A stretch of DNA of 64,000 nucleotides from Thinopyrum elongatum (taxonomy: Eukaryota > Streptophyta > Magnoliopsida > Poales > Poaceae): NCBI GenBank assembly GCA_011799875.1, contig CM022302.1:301641048-301705047 (forward strand), written 5' to 3'. This document shows, one piece after another, positions 10,579-20,951 of the stretch. Positions within the stretch are counted from its first letter, which is position 1. Every line of letters begins with the position of its first letter. The translations under genes were made by a program, and so were the position numbers. Below the pieces are notes generated by a model. It saw only the letters and a list, made by a program, of their open reading frames with translations. It was not told the DNA's origin and ran no database searches.

Positions 10579-11941
10579 TTAAAAAAAATCCTGATGCACA
10601 AATTTTTGAAATATGAAAGCTTGTAAAAAATGCCTGGCCATTTTTTACCTTCACGGATATTTTACAAAAAAGTATGCATTTTTTAAAGAAACATGGAAAA
10701 TATAAGTGCTTTTCCAACCCAAACACGCTAAAAAACTTAAACAGGAAAAAATGTTTTTAATGCCAATGTATACATTGCTATTACGTAACACGGTACAAAT
10801 CATAATTTTGCTAAAACAGAGCAGACCATGTGCAGGTTGAATAATATAAAGGAGTCACTAACGAGCGGGAAATAAAACATCTATTTTGTATTTTCAGTAT
10901 AAATAGTAGTTGGAAATAAAAGTGCATGGAAATAAGATTTTAGATTTTTTTTATTGACAGTGCATCTAGTCCTTCCTAGTGGGTTTTGATGACTACTTAC
11001 AAATCATTAAGGGATTAGTGTATTTAATGAGTGTACATGTGATGTTTATTTAACCTAGACTAGAGACGTCGATCGCTAAATTTGTGGAGAACATTAAATA
11101 TATGGTTTGTCTTCTGAAGATTTAGTGGAGATTTTATAGCTTTCAGTGCCTCTGTGAGTCACTTGAGTGAGTATAATAAGGTGATGTAAGCGGGATATAA
11201 GGGTTTGAATATTATATTTTTGTTGAGTTGGAAAAGAGAAAGAAAATAAGCAGGTCGTAGATTAAGTGCCAGTTATAACAGGGATTTCAAGAAACTTTAT
11301 GAGAGTGCAAGGTGTGCTATGTGTTCACAAAGTAGTCTAGGTCTCTATGGGTTTATTAGTCCTCGTCGTATTTTAGGTCAAAGTTTGACCACTTTGATTA
11401 GCAAAAAATTAATGCATGTAACCAAAAAAATTGTTGAATTTGAATTTGAAGGTAGTTTTCAATGATATTATTTTTTATACGTATAACTTATATTTTATTA
11501 GTTAAAATCATAGTGGAAATATGATTCAAAATACGATGGGACCAGTAAACCAGGACAAAGGAAGTACTTCTTGAACTTCTATGCATGTTGGATATTAGAT
11601 TGACTATAAATGACATGGCAACATTATATAGGCAACAACTGACTTATAGCCATGTTCTTTGGCAAAAAATGCGCATACACGTCAAATCTCATATCAATGG
11701 TGCAATTTACTTGTATCTTTTTACTTTTCGAACAAGGAGAAAAAAAAAGATGGATTAGTAGCATTTAGCAAGGTAGTCATCACATCCAAACCAACCGAAT
11801 AATTAATCCCAATGTGAAGTTTACAAACAAGGGGTAGAAAAATGCGATAGGGCCCAAAACATGGAGGCTAGTAGCATTTCGGTAACAAGGCACAATTGAT
11901 CAGTTCCAACATGCGTGAGGATGGAACTTTGGTCTCTGTTC
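10579..11941. other. AT-rich intergenic sequence, no gene seen
   Basis: There is no ORF with recognisable content. The stretch is AT-rich with several homopolymer runs and holds one MITE-like inverted repeat, listed separately. Bases 11830-11941 are the likely 3' untranslated region of the CYSTM gene, but I see no decisive polyadenylation signal. Confidence 0.6.
11347..11567. mobile_element. MITE-like inverted repeat
   Basis: The left end (GGGTTTATTAGTCCTCGTCG, then TATTTTAGGTCAAA) resembles the reverse complement of the right end (TGGTTTACTGGTCCCATCG, then TATTTTGAATCAT). The termini are imperfect inverted repeats about 220 bp apart, with GTCAAAGTTTGAC near one end. This is a layout I associate with small non-autonomous DNA transposons of grasses. 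I cannot fix the exact ends or the target duplication. Confidence 0.5.
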
Positions 11942-13684
11942 TCAGAAGCAGGCGTCCAAGAGACAACAGCAGCAAAGCGCGGCCAGGCTGTTGGAACAAT
12001 ATCATAAGAGAATCATGAGATATAATCAAGGCGAATTTCTCAACAAACAAAGAAAAACAAGAAAATTAGTACTAAATCAATAATAATTAATACGAATAAG
12101 AAGGATTACTATAACCACAGATCCAGATGTTGACAGATTTGTACAAAACGAAGGTTATATATAGCTGAGAAGTGGGTTCTTTCCACCTTACATTCTTGTT
12201 TTTTTTTGTAAAGACTAGTAGTTGTGTACGTGCAATGCATGTTAATGTTAGGCAAGAGTATTACTACATAATGGTACAGGGAAAATATAAATTGCATGCT
12301 AATATTTGATAGGATATAATTACGTGGTTAATGTTGACGCTGATATTGTGAAATATATTAATTTTATTGCACATCAACATTAGGTAAGTTATAAATTGCA
12401 TGTTAATATTAGATATGATATAGTTAATTGGTTAATACTGATGTTTATATTAGGCATGATATTAATTATTGGAGGGTGCTAACCGTGTTTAGTGCTAAAT
12501 ATGTTTAACACTGAACACCGGAGTGACTTAGATCATTGGATAGATGCGGTTGAACGCGTATGATTTGTTGGACCTCTGTAACTCGCTTTTTATATTGGAA
12601 TACAAGATATATATAATATATAAATAGATATAGAGGAAACCCTTTATTGCCACAAATTGCAAGTTCCCACTAACTGGTTATGGGTATGTACGACAGACGA
12701 CATTGGTGCCGGCGGGCGCCGGGCGCCGTCTACAAAACTCCGGATATTCGTCAAGTGGGGAGAGGTGGGCATATTCCAAGCAATCTGTATAGAACCAATT
12801 ATCGTAACACCAACACATGGTCGCATGTGAAATGCTGAATTTTATACTGCTCGAGAACACTTGACAGCAAAGGAATTTGGACGATTTCCAGCTTTTGCAT
12901 CTTGTCCGTCCGCCGGAGAAGATATCATCATGAAGATCATATATTTTGATAGTCACGATATCTATGCCGATATCTTTTGGGTTATGGAAGCAACGGCTCT
13001 TGATCTCATCAATGAAATCTCCGGGTATATATGAATATCAGATACGAACAGGTAGGATTCGTACGTCCCGTTTGACCGAGATTGATCATAGGCGCGCCCT
13101 TTGCCATTAATTTGCGGTTAACACGTCGTGGGGGTCTCGCCGTTTCCACGGTGCAGTAGCTCGCGCGTCAAGTCGCCGTCCCTACCCATGGAAACGTGCG
13201 CGCAACGAAGCCTAGCTAGCTAACTCGCCGGCGGCGACCCGGGCTGATATGACCCCAGCTATACCTACGTTCCTAAATCTGTGAACAAGCTATCTTTAAT
13301 CCTATTCCTTATTTATCTTTTTTTTAGGGGTATTCCTTATTTATCTATGCAGTTGGATCGAAATTAAGAGAGGAAGTGGCGTACGTACCATCCTTGCATG
13401 AAGGAAGGCCCGCTGTTCTGCTGCAGCTGCTGCTGGTGCTGGGGCGGGTAGCCCTGTTGAGGCGGGTAGCCCTGCTGGCCGTATCCGGCCGGCGGGTAGC
13501 CCTGCTGTGGCGGAGGGTAGCCGGCCGGAGGGTACCCCTGCGGCGGGTAACCTGGAGAATTGAAGATCCAGGCAGCACGCAAGGTCAATTCTGTTCAACT
13601 GTCGGGCAAGAGGTAGAAGGAGGCTGTCATACCTTGCTGCGGCGGGGCGCCGACGGGCGCCTGCAGCTGGCCGTAGTAGCTCAT
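11942..13684 (-). CDS. CYSTM (cysteine-rich transmembrane) domain protein, three exons
   Basis: This is the one clear host gene. Exons on the minus strand: 13684-13633, 13551-13389 and 11987-11942. Introns are 81 bp (GTATGA...CCAG) and 1401 bp (GTACGT...CAACAG). The spliced product is 86 residues. It starts MSYYGQLQAPVGAPPQQ, followed by a GYPP-repeat proline, glycine and tyrosine-rich segment of about 45 residues, then SGPSFMQG. It ends in the family signature CLAALCCCCLLDACF. Cysteine-rich tails of this kind are membrane-associated, and CYSTM proteins have been linked to stress and pathogen responses. Splitting of the CYSTM cysteine (TG|C) across intron 2 and phase agreement at both junctions support the model. 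A TATA element lies about 75 bases upstream of the ATG. I see no stop, frameshift or lost splice site. Confidence 0.92.
12110..12600. repeat. Degenerate repeats within intron 2 of the CYSTM gene
   Basis: Related AT-rich segments carrying GCATG(C/T)TAATATT and TGATAT-like blocks recur near 12235, 12290, 12390 and 12440. They are followed by a segment with ACACCGGAGTGACTTAG that looks transposon-derived. I cannot name the family. The rest of the intron (12600-13388) has only short minus-frame ORFs without recognisable domains. Confidence 0.45.
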
Positions 13685-13756
13685 CTCCTTCCGGCCGGGG
13701 GCTTCTGGTCGGTCTCTCGCGCTGTGCAGTTCTACGGCTTGTTGGGCCGAGTGGTT

Positions 13757-13764
13757 TTATAAAA
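13757..13764 (-). promoter_or_regulatory. Likely TATA box of the CYSTM gene
   Basis: On the minus strand the sequence reads GTTTTATAAAACC, with TATAAAA about 75 bases upstream of the start codon at 13684. The spacing leaves a short 5' leader and fits a plant TATA promoter. Confidence 0.6.
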
Positions 13765-14430
13765 CGCGCTGGGAACGTGACTGGCCTGGCTGGTGGGGCC
13801 GTCTCCACATGTACGTAGCCTCGCCTCGGGCGTTCGGGGTGGACTTGTCGCTTGCCGCGTGCGTACCTGCCTGCTGCTTCGACACGACACGACGACCACG
13901 AGTATGGCTGTGTTTGTTGCCTTCAGTTTAAATAGATTCAGCTGTGGGTTTATTGTGCTGGCCAAATTGCTGTGTTGAGAAAACAGCCGTAGTGAAGGTT
14001 AGCTGTTTGGCAACGCAGCTGTGAAAACGACTGTGAGCTGGTGAAAAACCTGAAATGTCCTTAGAGCACTGAGATCAGTGTAACTTGTTGATTCAGTGTT
14101 AATAGATTGTTTAAATGGTATTTTGACTGACAAGGAATGATTTGTTCTATGGTAATGCATAAAATATTTCATAATAATAATTTTCTCACTTTCTTGCTCA
14201 TATATACATAGAATAATAGTGAGTAAAAGAATTATGTTGTCACATCGCTAGTCCCTGCAAGTCACAATTGCCCATACAATACAAAAGATACTCCATATAA
14301 CTAATAATCCGTACAGAAGAGAGCTAAATGATTAGACCGTCCATATAACTAATAATCCGTACATATAATTAGAGGTTCGTACAAATACTAATCTATGTAG
14401 CTTGTCGCGCAATAAACAAAGATCTCGCAA
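13765..14430. other. Upstream intergenic region with a short direct repeat
   Basis: No gene is seen. The segment from about 13900 to 14050 has GGCTGTGTTTGTTGCC and AGCTGTTTGGCAACGC in near-inverted arrangement, which may mark a small transposon. TCCATATAACTAATAATCCG occurs twice, at 14292 and 14340, 48 bp apart. Confidence 0.4.
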
Positions 14431-15700
14431 TCCTATCTCACGTGTCGTTCATGTTGCCTTCATCGGATGAAGTGGGAACGGCATCGCCAAGCAAAGGTGT
14501 TGACCGTGAGCTCACGTTTAAATTCAGTTGCCCACGAACACATATTCAGGAAGACCACGACCATGACCACATATACAGCATGCACGGCATTACGGCATCG
14601 ACAGCAGCTTGCACCGCGATGGTGTAAATTCTGAGGAATTCAGATGGATTGAGCTTGTCGTCATACATATCTGGCAAGTCAGGCTTGAAACTTCGGGAAG
14701 AGGGGCACTAAACTTGCCGCAGCTCGCGGGTAAACACTGGCAACCCACATTGTAGGGCAGGCACTCAGGGAACCTCGGTGTAGGCTCGTTCACAACTCAT
14801 CCTTCTCACGCGTCTGACTGACGGCACGCTTCCCGGCGCCGCTCGATGGTTGTTCGAGCATCCTCAGTGCACCGGTAGTTGATGACCTGGGGCTGATCTT
14901 GGTGGTGGTTTCAGTGGCCTGGCGGATCACACGACGCCATGGACATATCGTCATGGGCGTCAACCCGCTGGATCTACCGTACTTGCCGGGGAGGGGACTA
15001 CACCGTTGGTGCACCACCCTAGTTCGCCCATCAGCCCCTTGTACTGGTGCCATTGGCTACGACTGAGAGGGCCCCACCGATCGTGCCCCATCATCGTTGG
15101 CGAAGCCCACAAGGCTCTGGATGGTGGCATGCCACTAATCCATCTTCTTCGGAGCCGGAGGAAAGTCCAGCAGTAGCTGCACCTGCGCTAGCGCCTCCGC
15201 CGGCAACATCGGCAAGACTGGGCGCAAGGACTGAGAGGTGCCTCGACTTCTGTGCAAGACAGAAGGAGCTCCAACTCTATCCTGCTGCCGCGGTCGATGC
15301 TCGCCAGCAGTTTGACGTGGCAGCAGGCCATGCGCACCATGGAATTGGTGCACTTGCTCCTTGCCTGGACGCCAACCCGGGTCGACCTTGTTGCGGGGAA
15401 GCGCTTCGTGTCCATCTTGCGATGGCCTCGGCATGTGCCCCGCCGCTCCATTAGTCTTGGATCCCGCGGCGTCGTCCTTGGACGTAGCCACAGCGACCTT
15501 ATGAACCGCAGCGCCTCCCTTGGACGTAGCGACGCGCATAACTTGACTCCCACCAGAGTGATGACCCTTGTCACCAGAACGGCGTGGAGAATGCTCGCCG
15601 ACGCCCCCGTCCGCCGGAGGCATCTGGGTCGGCACCTTAGAGGCAGACGGCGCACCCACCGTCGCGTTCTCCTTCTTGGGTGCCATGGATGAAGAAGATG
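14430..15700 (-). pseudogene. Truncated gag of a Tat-type gypsy element
   Basis: On the minus strand an ATG (MAPKKENATVG) near 15688 opens a frame that runs to about 15135 and includes ALAQVQLLLDFPP, a segment I associate with Triticeae Tat gag N-termini. Past a stop, broken frames continue with pieces such as DARTTIERRREA. Near 14740-14630 is the capsid-like FKPDLPDMYDDKLNPSEF. After about 14430 similarity stops, so the rest of gag and all of pol are missing here. The matching LTR end and PBS region lie directly upstream on the same strand. The lineage assignment is inferred. Confidence 0.6.
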
Positions 15701-15768
15701 GCGAAACTTGCACAAGAAATGCTGGAGTAGATCCGCACAAGCGATCCCCTTGCCTGGCGCTCCAAAGT

Positions 15769-16060
15769 TGTCGGGGTACGATGATCTATGGGACCAACGA
15801 TGCCCCTTTGCAATCCACCTAGGGAGATCAACAAGCACAGAGAGCAAATCTAGAAGTTAACTCGCGAGGTTCTCCCAGGTTTGGGCCACCGTGGGGGCGT
15901 AAAACCCTACTCCTGCCTTTGGGTGGATTGACTTGGGGCTCAAGTTACAAGCGCAGCTTGCCAGAAGGCGCGTGCAAGGTGCAGCTACTATGTAAGTGTG
16001 AGCAATCTGTCGACCCGTGCCCAGGTAGCCATGGGCCTCCTTTTATAGATGAAAAGGGTT
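15769..16060 (-). repeat. Partial Tat-type LTR (end of a 5' LTR, minus strand)
   Basis: Read on the minus strand it ends GTACCCCGACA and is followed by a GGAGCGCCAGG-type PBS region and then the gag above. It shares GGTCCCATAGATCATCGTAC and AAAACCCTACTCCTGC-type sequence with the LTR scrap at 37378-37666, so both come from related elements. A TATAAAAGG box lies at 16041-16047 on the minus strand. Upstream the LTR is cut off by the CACTA-like sequence at 16079. Confidence 0.65.
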
Positions 16061-16078
16061 CACCACACTGGCAACATG

Positions 16079-18320
16079 CACTGGTGCAGAGACGTGCTAT
16101 ACAAATGGTTTTAACCCCCTTTACGCGATGGAGTTTTAAACCGTGGCCTTGCTTGTGTGTGTGATAGGGGGGTCCTTCCCACATGACCCAGAAACCGTCT
16201 GGGATAGGTCCTCCGGTCACACACGTAGGGCGAAATGAGCTTGTGTGCAATCGGGCGAGGCATCGAAGACAATTATACAGGCCCAATCATTTCCATTCAT
16301 ATGTACATCCCACACAGTGAATCCCAGAAAAAAATTCCGCTCGTATGTACATCACACACAATTTTTTATGTGGAAACATTTGTGCAAGGTGGCCTAACGC
16401 AAACAATTTTCTGGCGAAGTCGTGTGTGATTCTTCATTGACCCAACATGCCTACTTTCTAGAAACCATGTGGGTTGTTTGAGTTCATCGCCCACAGTGTT
16501 GTCTGAGAAACCGTCTGCAATAGAAAACCCCGATAAGAAGGCCAATTGGTCTATTATTGATAATCCATTTAGTAATCAAATTGACATTTCTTCTAAAACA
16601 CACCATATATTTCATATCCGTATTACGGCAGCCAGGATTTCATAATTGAATTACATCAGATAGCTTCAGCACTCAGTTACACCATATAGGCATATAGCTA
16701 GCTACGCCATTACTCAACAACACCAAGTTTCATATGCAACATTGAAAACCTTTGGAAAGTAGCATCATACACGGTAAATAGACAGATGAATCTCATCTGG
16801 GAAACTGCACAAGCGAAAGGAAAATATTGAGCCTTCAGTGATATTGAATGTCCTTGCAACTTTAGGCCAGTGGCTATGGATAATTGCTCGCCCAACCTTC
16901 GTCCTCTTGAGGAAGACTTCAATATGGTATTGTGGGTGTTGAATGAATACCTTCCTTACCTCTTGACCATGCAGGTGTTTTGAGAGGTAATCATCGATGA
17001 ACTGCTTTGGGAAGGACTGAAAACAAAGATATGCATAAATAGCTATTCTAGATATCAAAATGGCACAAGGGAAAAAACAAGGTAAAAGAGTTAGTACCAT
17101 CCTATAGTTCACTGATGTCTTCTTCATTGTGCAAACAAAGATCTTGCTATTATTCATCGCAAGTTTCTTTATCCTAACAATCTTTCTGAGTTTCTTGACT
17201 TGACTGATATTCATGGACATCTCATTTCCCCATATGCAAAATGGGTCAAATAGTGGGTCTAAACCTCTGACAGCAGGACCTACATGTGCAAGACCAAATT
17301 GTTAAAAACCCTAAATATTAGAATGATTGTTGCAACTGCACAATAATGTGTTATTAGCCAAAGGACCATGCATGTGAAAACCTCGATGGTAAACCTCATT
17401 GCCTCCCATTATTTCCCTGCAACACATATAAGGCAGATCATGATCAGGTTATCTAAGAGTTGGCATACTATCAATAGAATATGTTAATGAAAAATAGACA
17501 AATTGCAGATCCAACAGATTAACTCGACCTAGAACAATCTTATGCCAATGGAGATGAGGCAAATCACAGAGCAACCAAGCCGCTACACACCAACACCGAA
17601 GACCTCTACGACACAACCAAGACCCAATGATAACACAGACCTTGCTAAACAACTTGGAAATAGAGCAATTGTATATGTTTTTCGTGTATTTAGTATAGCC
17701 AAACTCAATTTATTTCTTAGATGGATAACAATACAAAAATGTACCCACAACAAATGAACATCAGATTGCAGAATTGAACCAAACAGTTAACTAGACAGCG
17801 GAACAAATGAACCAAATAGTTAACCAAGCACCACATTGCAGAATAGAACATATACTAGAAGATAAGACAGTTAACCAAACCAAGAATGTTTGATAACTAC
17901 TAGGAAATGTAGCAATTGTTGGACCAAACTGTTAGCTAAACATTACATTTCAGAAGATCAGATTGCATATTAACATTACAGAGGACAATTCACTAGAAGG
18001 CACCGGCGGAGGCCTTGAGAAAATACCAAAAACTATATTTTAAAGTAGCCAACCACGTGGCGACGTCGATGGTGGCCTCGAAGGCGAGGTCCTCCTCCAA
18101 TATCTGGTGGTCGGCACGCATGGCAGCCATCGCAACCTCATCTGCGCGTGCGGCCGCGGTTTGCTTCTCCGCTGCCAAATGCTCCTGAGCTCCTAGCTAT
18201 ACTGCGTGCAAAATGGCTATGGGCGGCGCTTCTTTGGAGAACGGGGCAGTGATTTGGGCGGAAGGTGTCATGCCGTCGGTCGGGGCATGTGGGATGGAGA
18301 AGGAGGAGGTTGGGGATGGG
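16079..18320. mobile_element. Probable CACTA-type transposon end and body
   Basis: CACTGGTGCAGAGACG at 16079 looks like a CACTA terminal repeat. It is followed by about 450 bases of subterminal sequence in which AACCGTCTG and CACACAC/TGTGTGT blocks recur (16190, 16330, 16425, 16510). A minus-strand B3-domain gene lies inside. I did not find the matching inverted terminus, so the right limit (near 18320, where LTR-like sequence begins) is a guess. Minus-strand exon-like sequence at 18000-18330 (EKQTAAARADEVAMAAMRAD) may be another exon with one stop. Confidence 0.5.
16765..17278 (-). CDS. B3-domain protein exons inside the CACTA-like element
   Basis: Two minus-strand exons, 17278-17098 and 17016-16765, are joined by an 81-bp intron (ATG|GTACTA ... 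TTTTCAG|TCC). The intron length is a multiple of three. The second exon starts SFPKQFIDDYL and continues with VFLKRTKVGRAIIHSHW, VARTFNITEGSIFSF and FPDEIHLSIYRV before the stop. These are the N-terminal contact region, the central W..V and the closing EG..F.F blocks expected of a B3 DNA-binding domain. The first exon is lysine-rich (KKLRKIVRIKKL) and opens at an acceptor-like TGTAG. The true start must lie in an exon further upstream that I cannot place. It could be a captured host gene or a standing accessory gene of this transposon family. Confidence 0.65.
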
Positions 18321-18796
18321 GTGTTGTGGCACCCCGGCTCAGAGGAACCGGAACACCCCGTATTCCAGCCCAGAGACCAAGTCTTCTGGAATACGGAACT
18401 GCTTTGCATAGAACAACTCAGCTCTTATTACAAAGGATGAGGGTAAAAGGGTCTGATGTTACAAAGGATAACATCAGCATGGCGACACTATGCCTGCTAA
18501 GGTCGCTCTATGCTAGCAGCAGAACAACGATGGCAGTGATGAACTCCACTCCGCAGGGACTCTGGCTGGTACATGGTCTAGCTCGCATGATCAGAATCCC
18601 CGGCAAGCAAACAATTAGGGCATCACCTGCAAACTGGCATGACACGCTACGTGAGTACTTTGCATGTACTCGCAAGCTCACAACAACCAAAAGCATCAAG
18701 GCAATACAATAACATAGCATTAACAGGTTAAGCTATTAGCAACTACGATGATGTGAAAGCAATAATTAAGCATGATATGGTAATGCTAGAATTTAA
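18321..18796. repeat. Unclassified LTR-like fragment
   Basis: Sequence beginning TGTTGTGGCACCCCGGCTC resembles the start of a gypsy LTR. A later part (GTGAGTACTTTGCATGTACTC) resembles LTR sequence elsewhere in the window. It is cut off at 18797 by the copia LTR. No coding content is recognised. Confidence 0.45.
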
Positions 18797-19147
18797 TGCT
18801 TGAAAGTGCAACTAATCCCAGGGTGGTTTTGGTAATTTATAACAACATATAGCTCATTAAACTAATGATCATTCAAGTTTAATATTTCAGAAAGTTCAAT
18901 GAATGGCATGGCATGGACTAGAGATGTGGACCCCTCAAAATGCTAAGGACACATATTGGCAAAAGCTCAAGACTCTTCATTTCTATTTTAGTGATCCAAG
19001 ATCACATTGAGTCCATAGGAAAGCCAATACTATTAAAAGGGGATGAGGTGTTGCTTAATGGCTTGCTTGCTCAAATGCTTAGTGATATTGCTCCAAATCC
19101 CTCAACCACTTTCTCATTCCAAATATGTCAAAATCCCAAACTCCAAC

Positions 19148-19530
19148 TCGGCCCCACCGATTCATTCTATCCAGAGCCACCGAGTTCATATGACAGCCAC
19201 TGCCAGAAACCCTAATAGTTCGGTCACACCGATACGGATCTCGGTCTCACCGAGATGGCCTTGCCAACTCTCTGTTGCCTGTTGCAATTATTTCGGTCTC
19301 ACCGAAATTGCGATCGGTCTCACCTAGATGGCTTAACCAACTCTCTGTTGCTCAATTGCTTCACTTCGGTCTCACCGAGTTGATGCAATCGGCACCACCG
19401 AGATGAGGTTTGCCCTAAGCCCTAGCACATCGGTCCCACCAAGTTGTTCCAGTCGGTCCCACCGAGATTCCTAATGTTCACATTTTGAACTAAATCGGTC
19501 TCACCGAGTTCTTCTATTCGGTCTGACCGA
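19148..19530. repeat. Array of TCGGTnnnACCGA palindromes in the copia LTR
   Basis: Copies of a 13-base imperfect palindrome, mostly TCGGTCTCACCGA, start at about 19148, 19220, 19241, 19293, 19314, 19366, 19389, 19430, 19453, 19495 and 19518, with irregular spacing. They stop about 45 bases before the TATA box, so they sit where an upstream promoter would be. Confidence 0.9.
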
Positions 19531-19572
19531 GTTGGGTCAAATATGTGTGACTGTTGGATTTTGTGTGGAGGC

Positions 19573-19580
19573 TATATATA
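19573..19580 (+). promoter_or_regulatory. TATA box of the copia LTR
   Basis: GGCTATATATACCCCTCC lies just downstream of the palindrome array. A start site about 30 bases later would leave roughly 770 bases of R-U5 before the PBS. Confidence 0.6.
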
Positions 19581-20372
19581 CCCCTCCACCCCCATATCCA
19601 TTTGAAAGAGAGCCATCAGAACGTGCCTACACTTCCATCATACATTTTCTGAGAGAGAACCATCTACTCATGTGTTGAGATCAAGATATACCAATCCTAC
19701 CACAAGAATCTTGATTTCTAGCCTTCCCCAAGTTGCTTTCCACTCAAATCATCTTTCCACCATATCCAAATCTGTGAGAGAGAGTTGAGTGTTTGGGAGA
19801 CTATCATTTGAAGCACAAGAGCAAGGAGTTCATCATCAACACACCATTTATTGCCTTTTGGAGAGTGGTGTCTCCTAGATTGGTTAGGTGTCGCTTGGGA
19901 GCCTCCGACAAGATTGTGGAGTTGAACCAAGAAGTTTGTAAGGGCAAGGAGATCGCTTACTTCGTGAAGATCTGAGGCAAGTCCTTCGTGGGCAATGGCC
20001 ATGATGGGATAGACAAGGTTGCTTCTTCATGGACCCTTCATGGGTGGAGCCCTCCGTGGACTGGCGCAACCGTTACCCTTCATGGGTTGAAGTCTCCATC
20101 AATGTGGATGTACGATGGCACCACCTATCAGAACCACGACAAAAATCTCCGTGTCTACATTGCGTTTGCACTCTCCAAACCCTTCCCTTTACCTTCATAT
20201 GCAATGTTTTACTTTCCGCTGCTACACTCTTAGAATTGCATGTGTAGGTTGATTGCTTGACTTGTGCTAATTGCTAAAATCTGCCCACAACTAAAATTGG
20301 GAAAAGGTTAGATTTTTATTTGGTCAAGTAGTCTAATCACCCCTCCTCTAGACTTACTTTCGATCCTACAAG

Positions 20373-20384
20373 TGGTATCAGAGC
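20373..20384 (+). promoter_or_regulatory. Primer-binding site of the copia element
   Basis: TGGTATCAGAGC, complementary to initiator methionine tRNA, starts two bases after the LTR end. Confidence 0.9.
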
Positions 20385-20454
20385 TTTGGTCTCCATTTGC
20401 CTAGATTTCCATAGCTTTGGTGATCATAGCCTTGGTTTCACAACCTAGGAGAGT

Positions 20455-20868
20455 ATGGCATCTAGCGAGGGAAATTACCACCATAGAGGTCCCTACTTTG
20501 ATGGTACTAATTTTGCTAGTTGGAAGTATAAGATGAAAATGCATATTCTTGGTCATAACCCCGCCATTTGGGCTATTGTGCAAATTGGCTTGCAAGGTGA
20601 TTTCTTCGAGGATGGAAAAGAACCGAATCGTGAAGCATCCGCAGAAGAAATGAAAATGTTGCAATACAATGCTCAAGATTATGATATTCTCTTCAATGGA
20701 TTGTGCCCTGAAGAATTCAACAAAATTAGCCGCCTTGAGAATGCAAAGGAAATTTGGGATACTTTGGTTGATATGCACGAAGGTACCGAGTCCGTCAAGG
20801 AATCCAAATTGGATGTGCTTCAAAGTCAACTTGACAAGTTCAAGATGAAGGATGGTGAAGGAGTCGCT
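20455..20868 (+). pseudogene. gag: Copia gag, truncated
   Basis: The frame from ATG 20455 (MASSEGNYHHRG) encodes the N-terminal part of a Ty1/copia gag. It has FDGTNFASWKYKMKMHI, KEIWDTLVDMHEGTESVKE and SKLDVLQSQLDKFKM, the usual GAG-pre/UBN2 layout. It breaks off after GEGVA at about 20868, where the sequence switches to a different retrotransposon. The zinc knuckle, protease, integrase and RT are absent. The first 138 codons are open. Confidence 0.9.
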
Positions 20869-20951
20869 TACTGAGGGAAATACTTATCTCTACTTTGCTG
20901 CATCACCCTTTCCTCTTCAAGGGAAAAATCAACGCAAGCTCAAGAAGTAGC
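20869..20951 (+). repeat. Short Athila-type leader fragment between copia and Tat sequences
   Basis: About 80 bases (TGAGGGAAATACTTATCTC, CTTTGCTGCATCACCC, GCTCAAGAAGTAGCA) look like the leader of an Athila-group gypsy element. They join the broken copia gag directly to the interior of a Tat gag, which makes this a three-part junction. Confidence 0.5.

Larger units (their letters stand above)
18797..20370 (+). repeat. Copia-type 5' LTR (about 1.57 kb)
   Basis: It starts TGCTTGAAAGTGCAACTAAT and ends GATCCTACA, two bases before the primer-binding site. It holds an array of about a dozen TCGGTCTCACCGA palindromes (19148-19530) and a TATATATA box at 19573-19580 that probably drives the element. 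The strand follows from the PBS and gag downstream. No second LTR is seen in the window, so the element is truncated. Confidence 0.85.

Noticed and set aside
12644..12956. Possible exon within CYSTM intron 2 on the minus strand
   Set aside because: Frames are short, without domain, and not needed for the CYSTM model, whose phases already fit.
15047..15822. Plus-strand ORFs across the Tat gag fragment
   Set aside because: They mirror the minus-strand gag frame and have no domain. The LTR, PBS region and ATG all support the minus strand.
18206..18712. 168-codon plus-strand ORF crossing 18320
   Set aside because: It spans the boundary between the CACTA-like sequence and an LTR-like fragment and has no recognisable domain.
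19611..20233. Several 60-90-codon ORFs in the copia LTR downstream of the TATA box
   Set aside because: They lie in R-U5 of the LTR, differ in frame, and show no protein family features.
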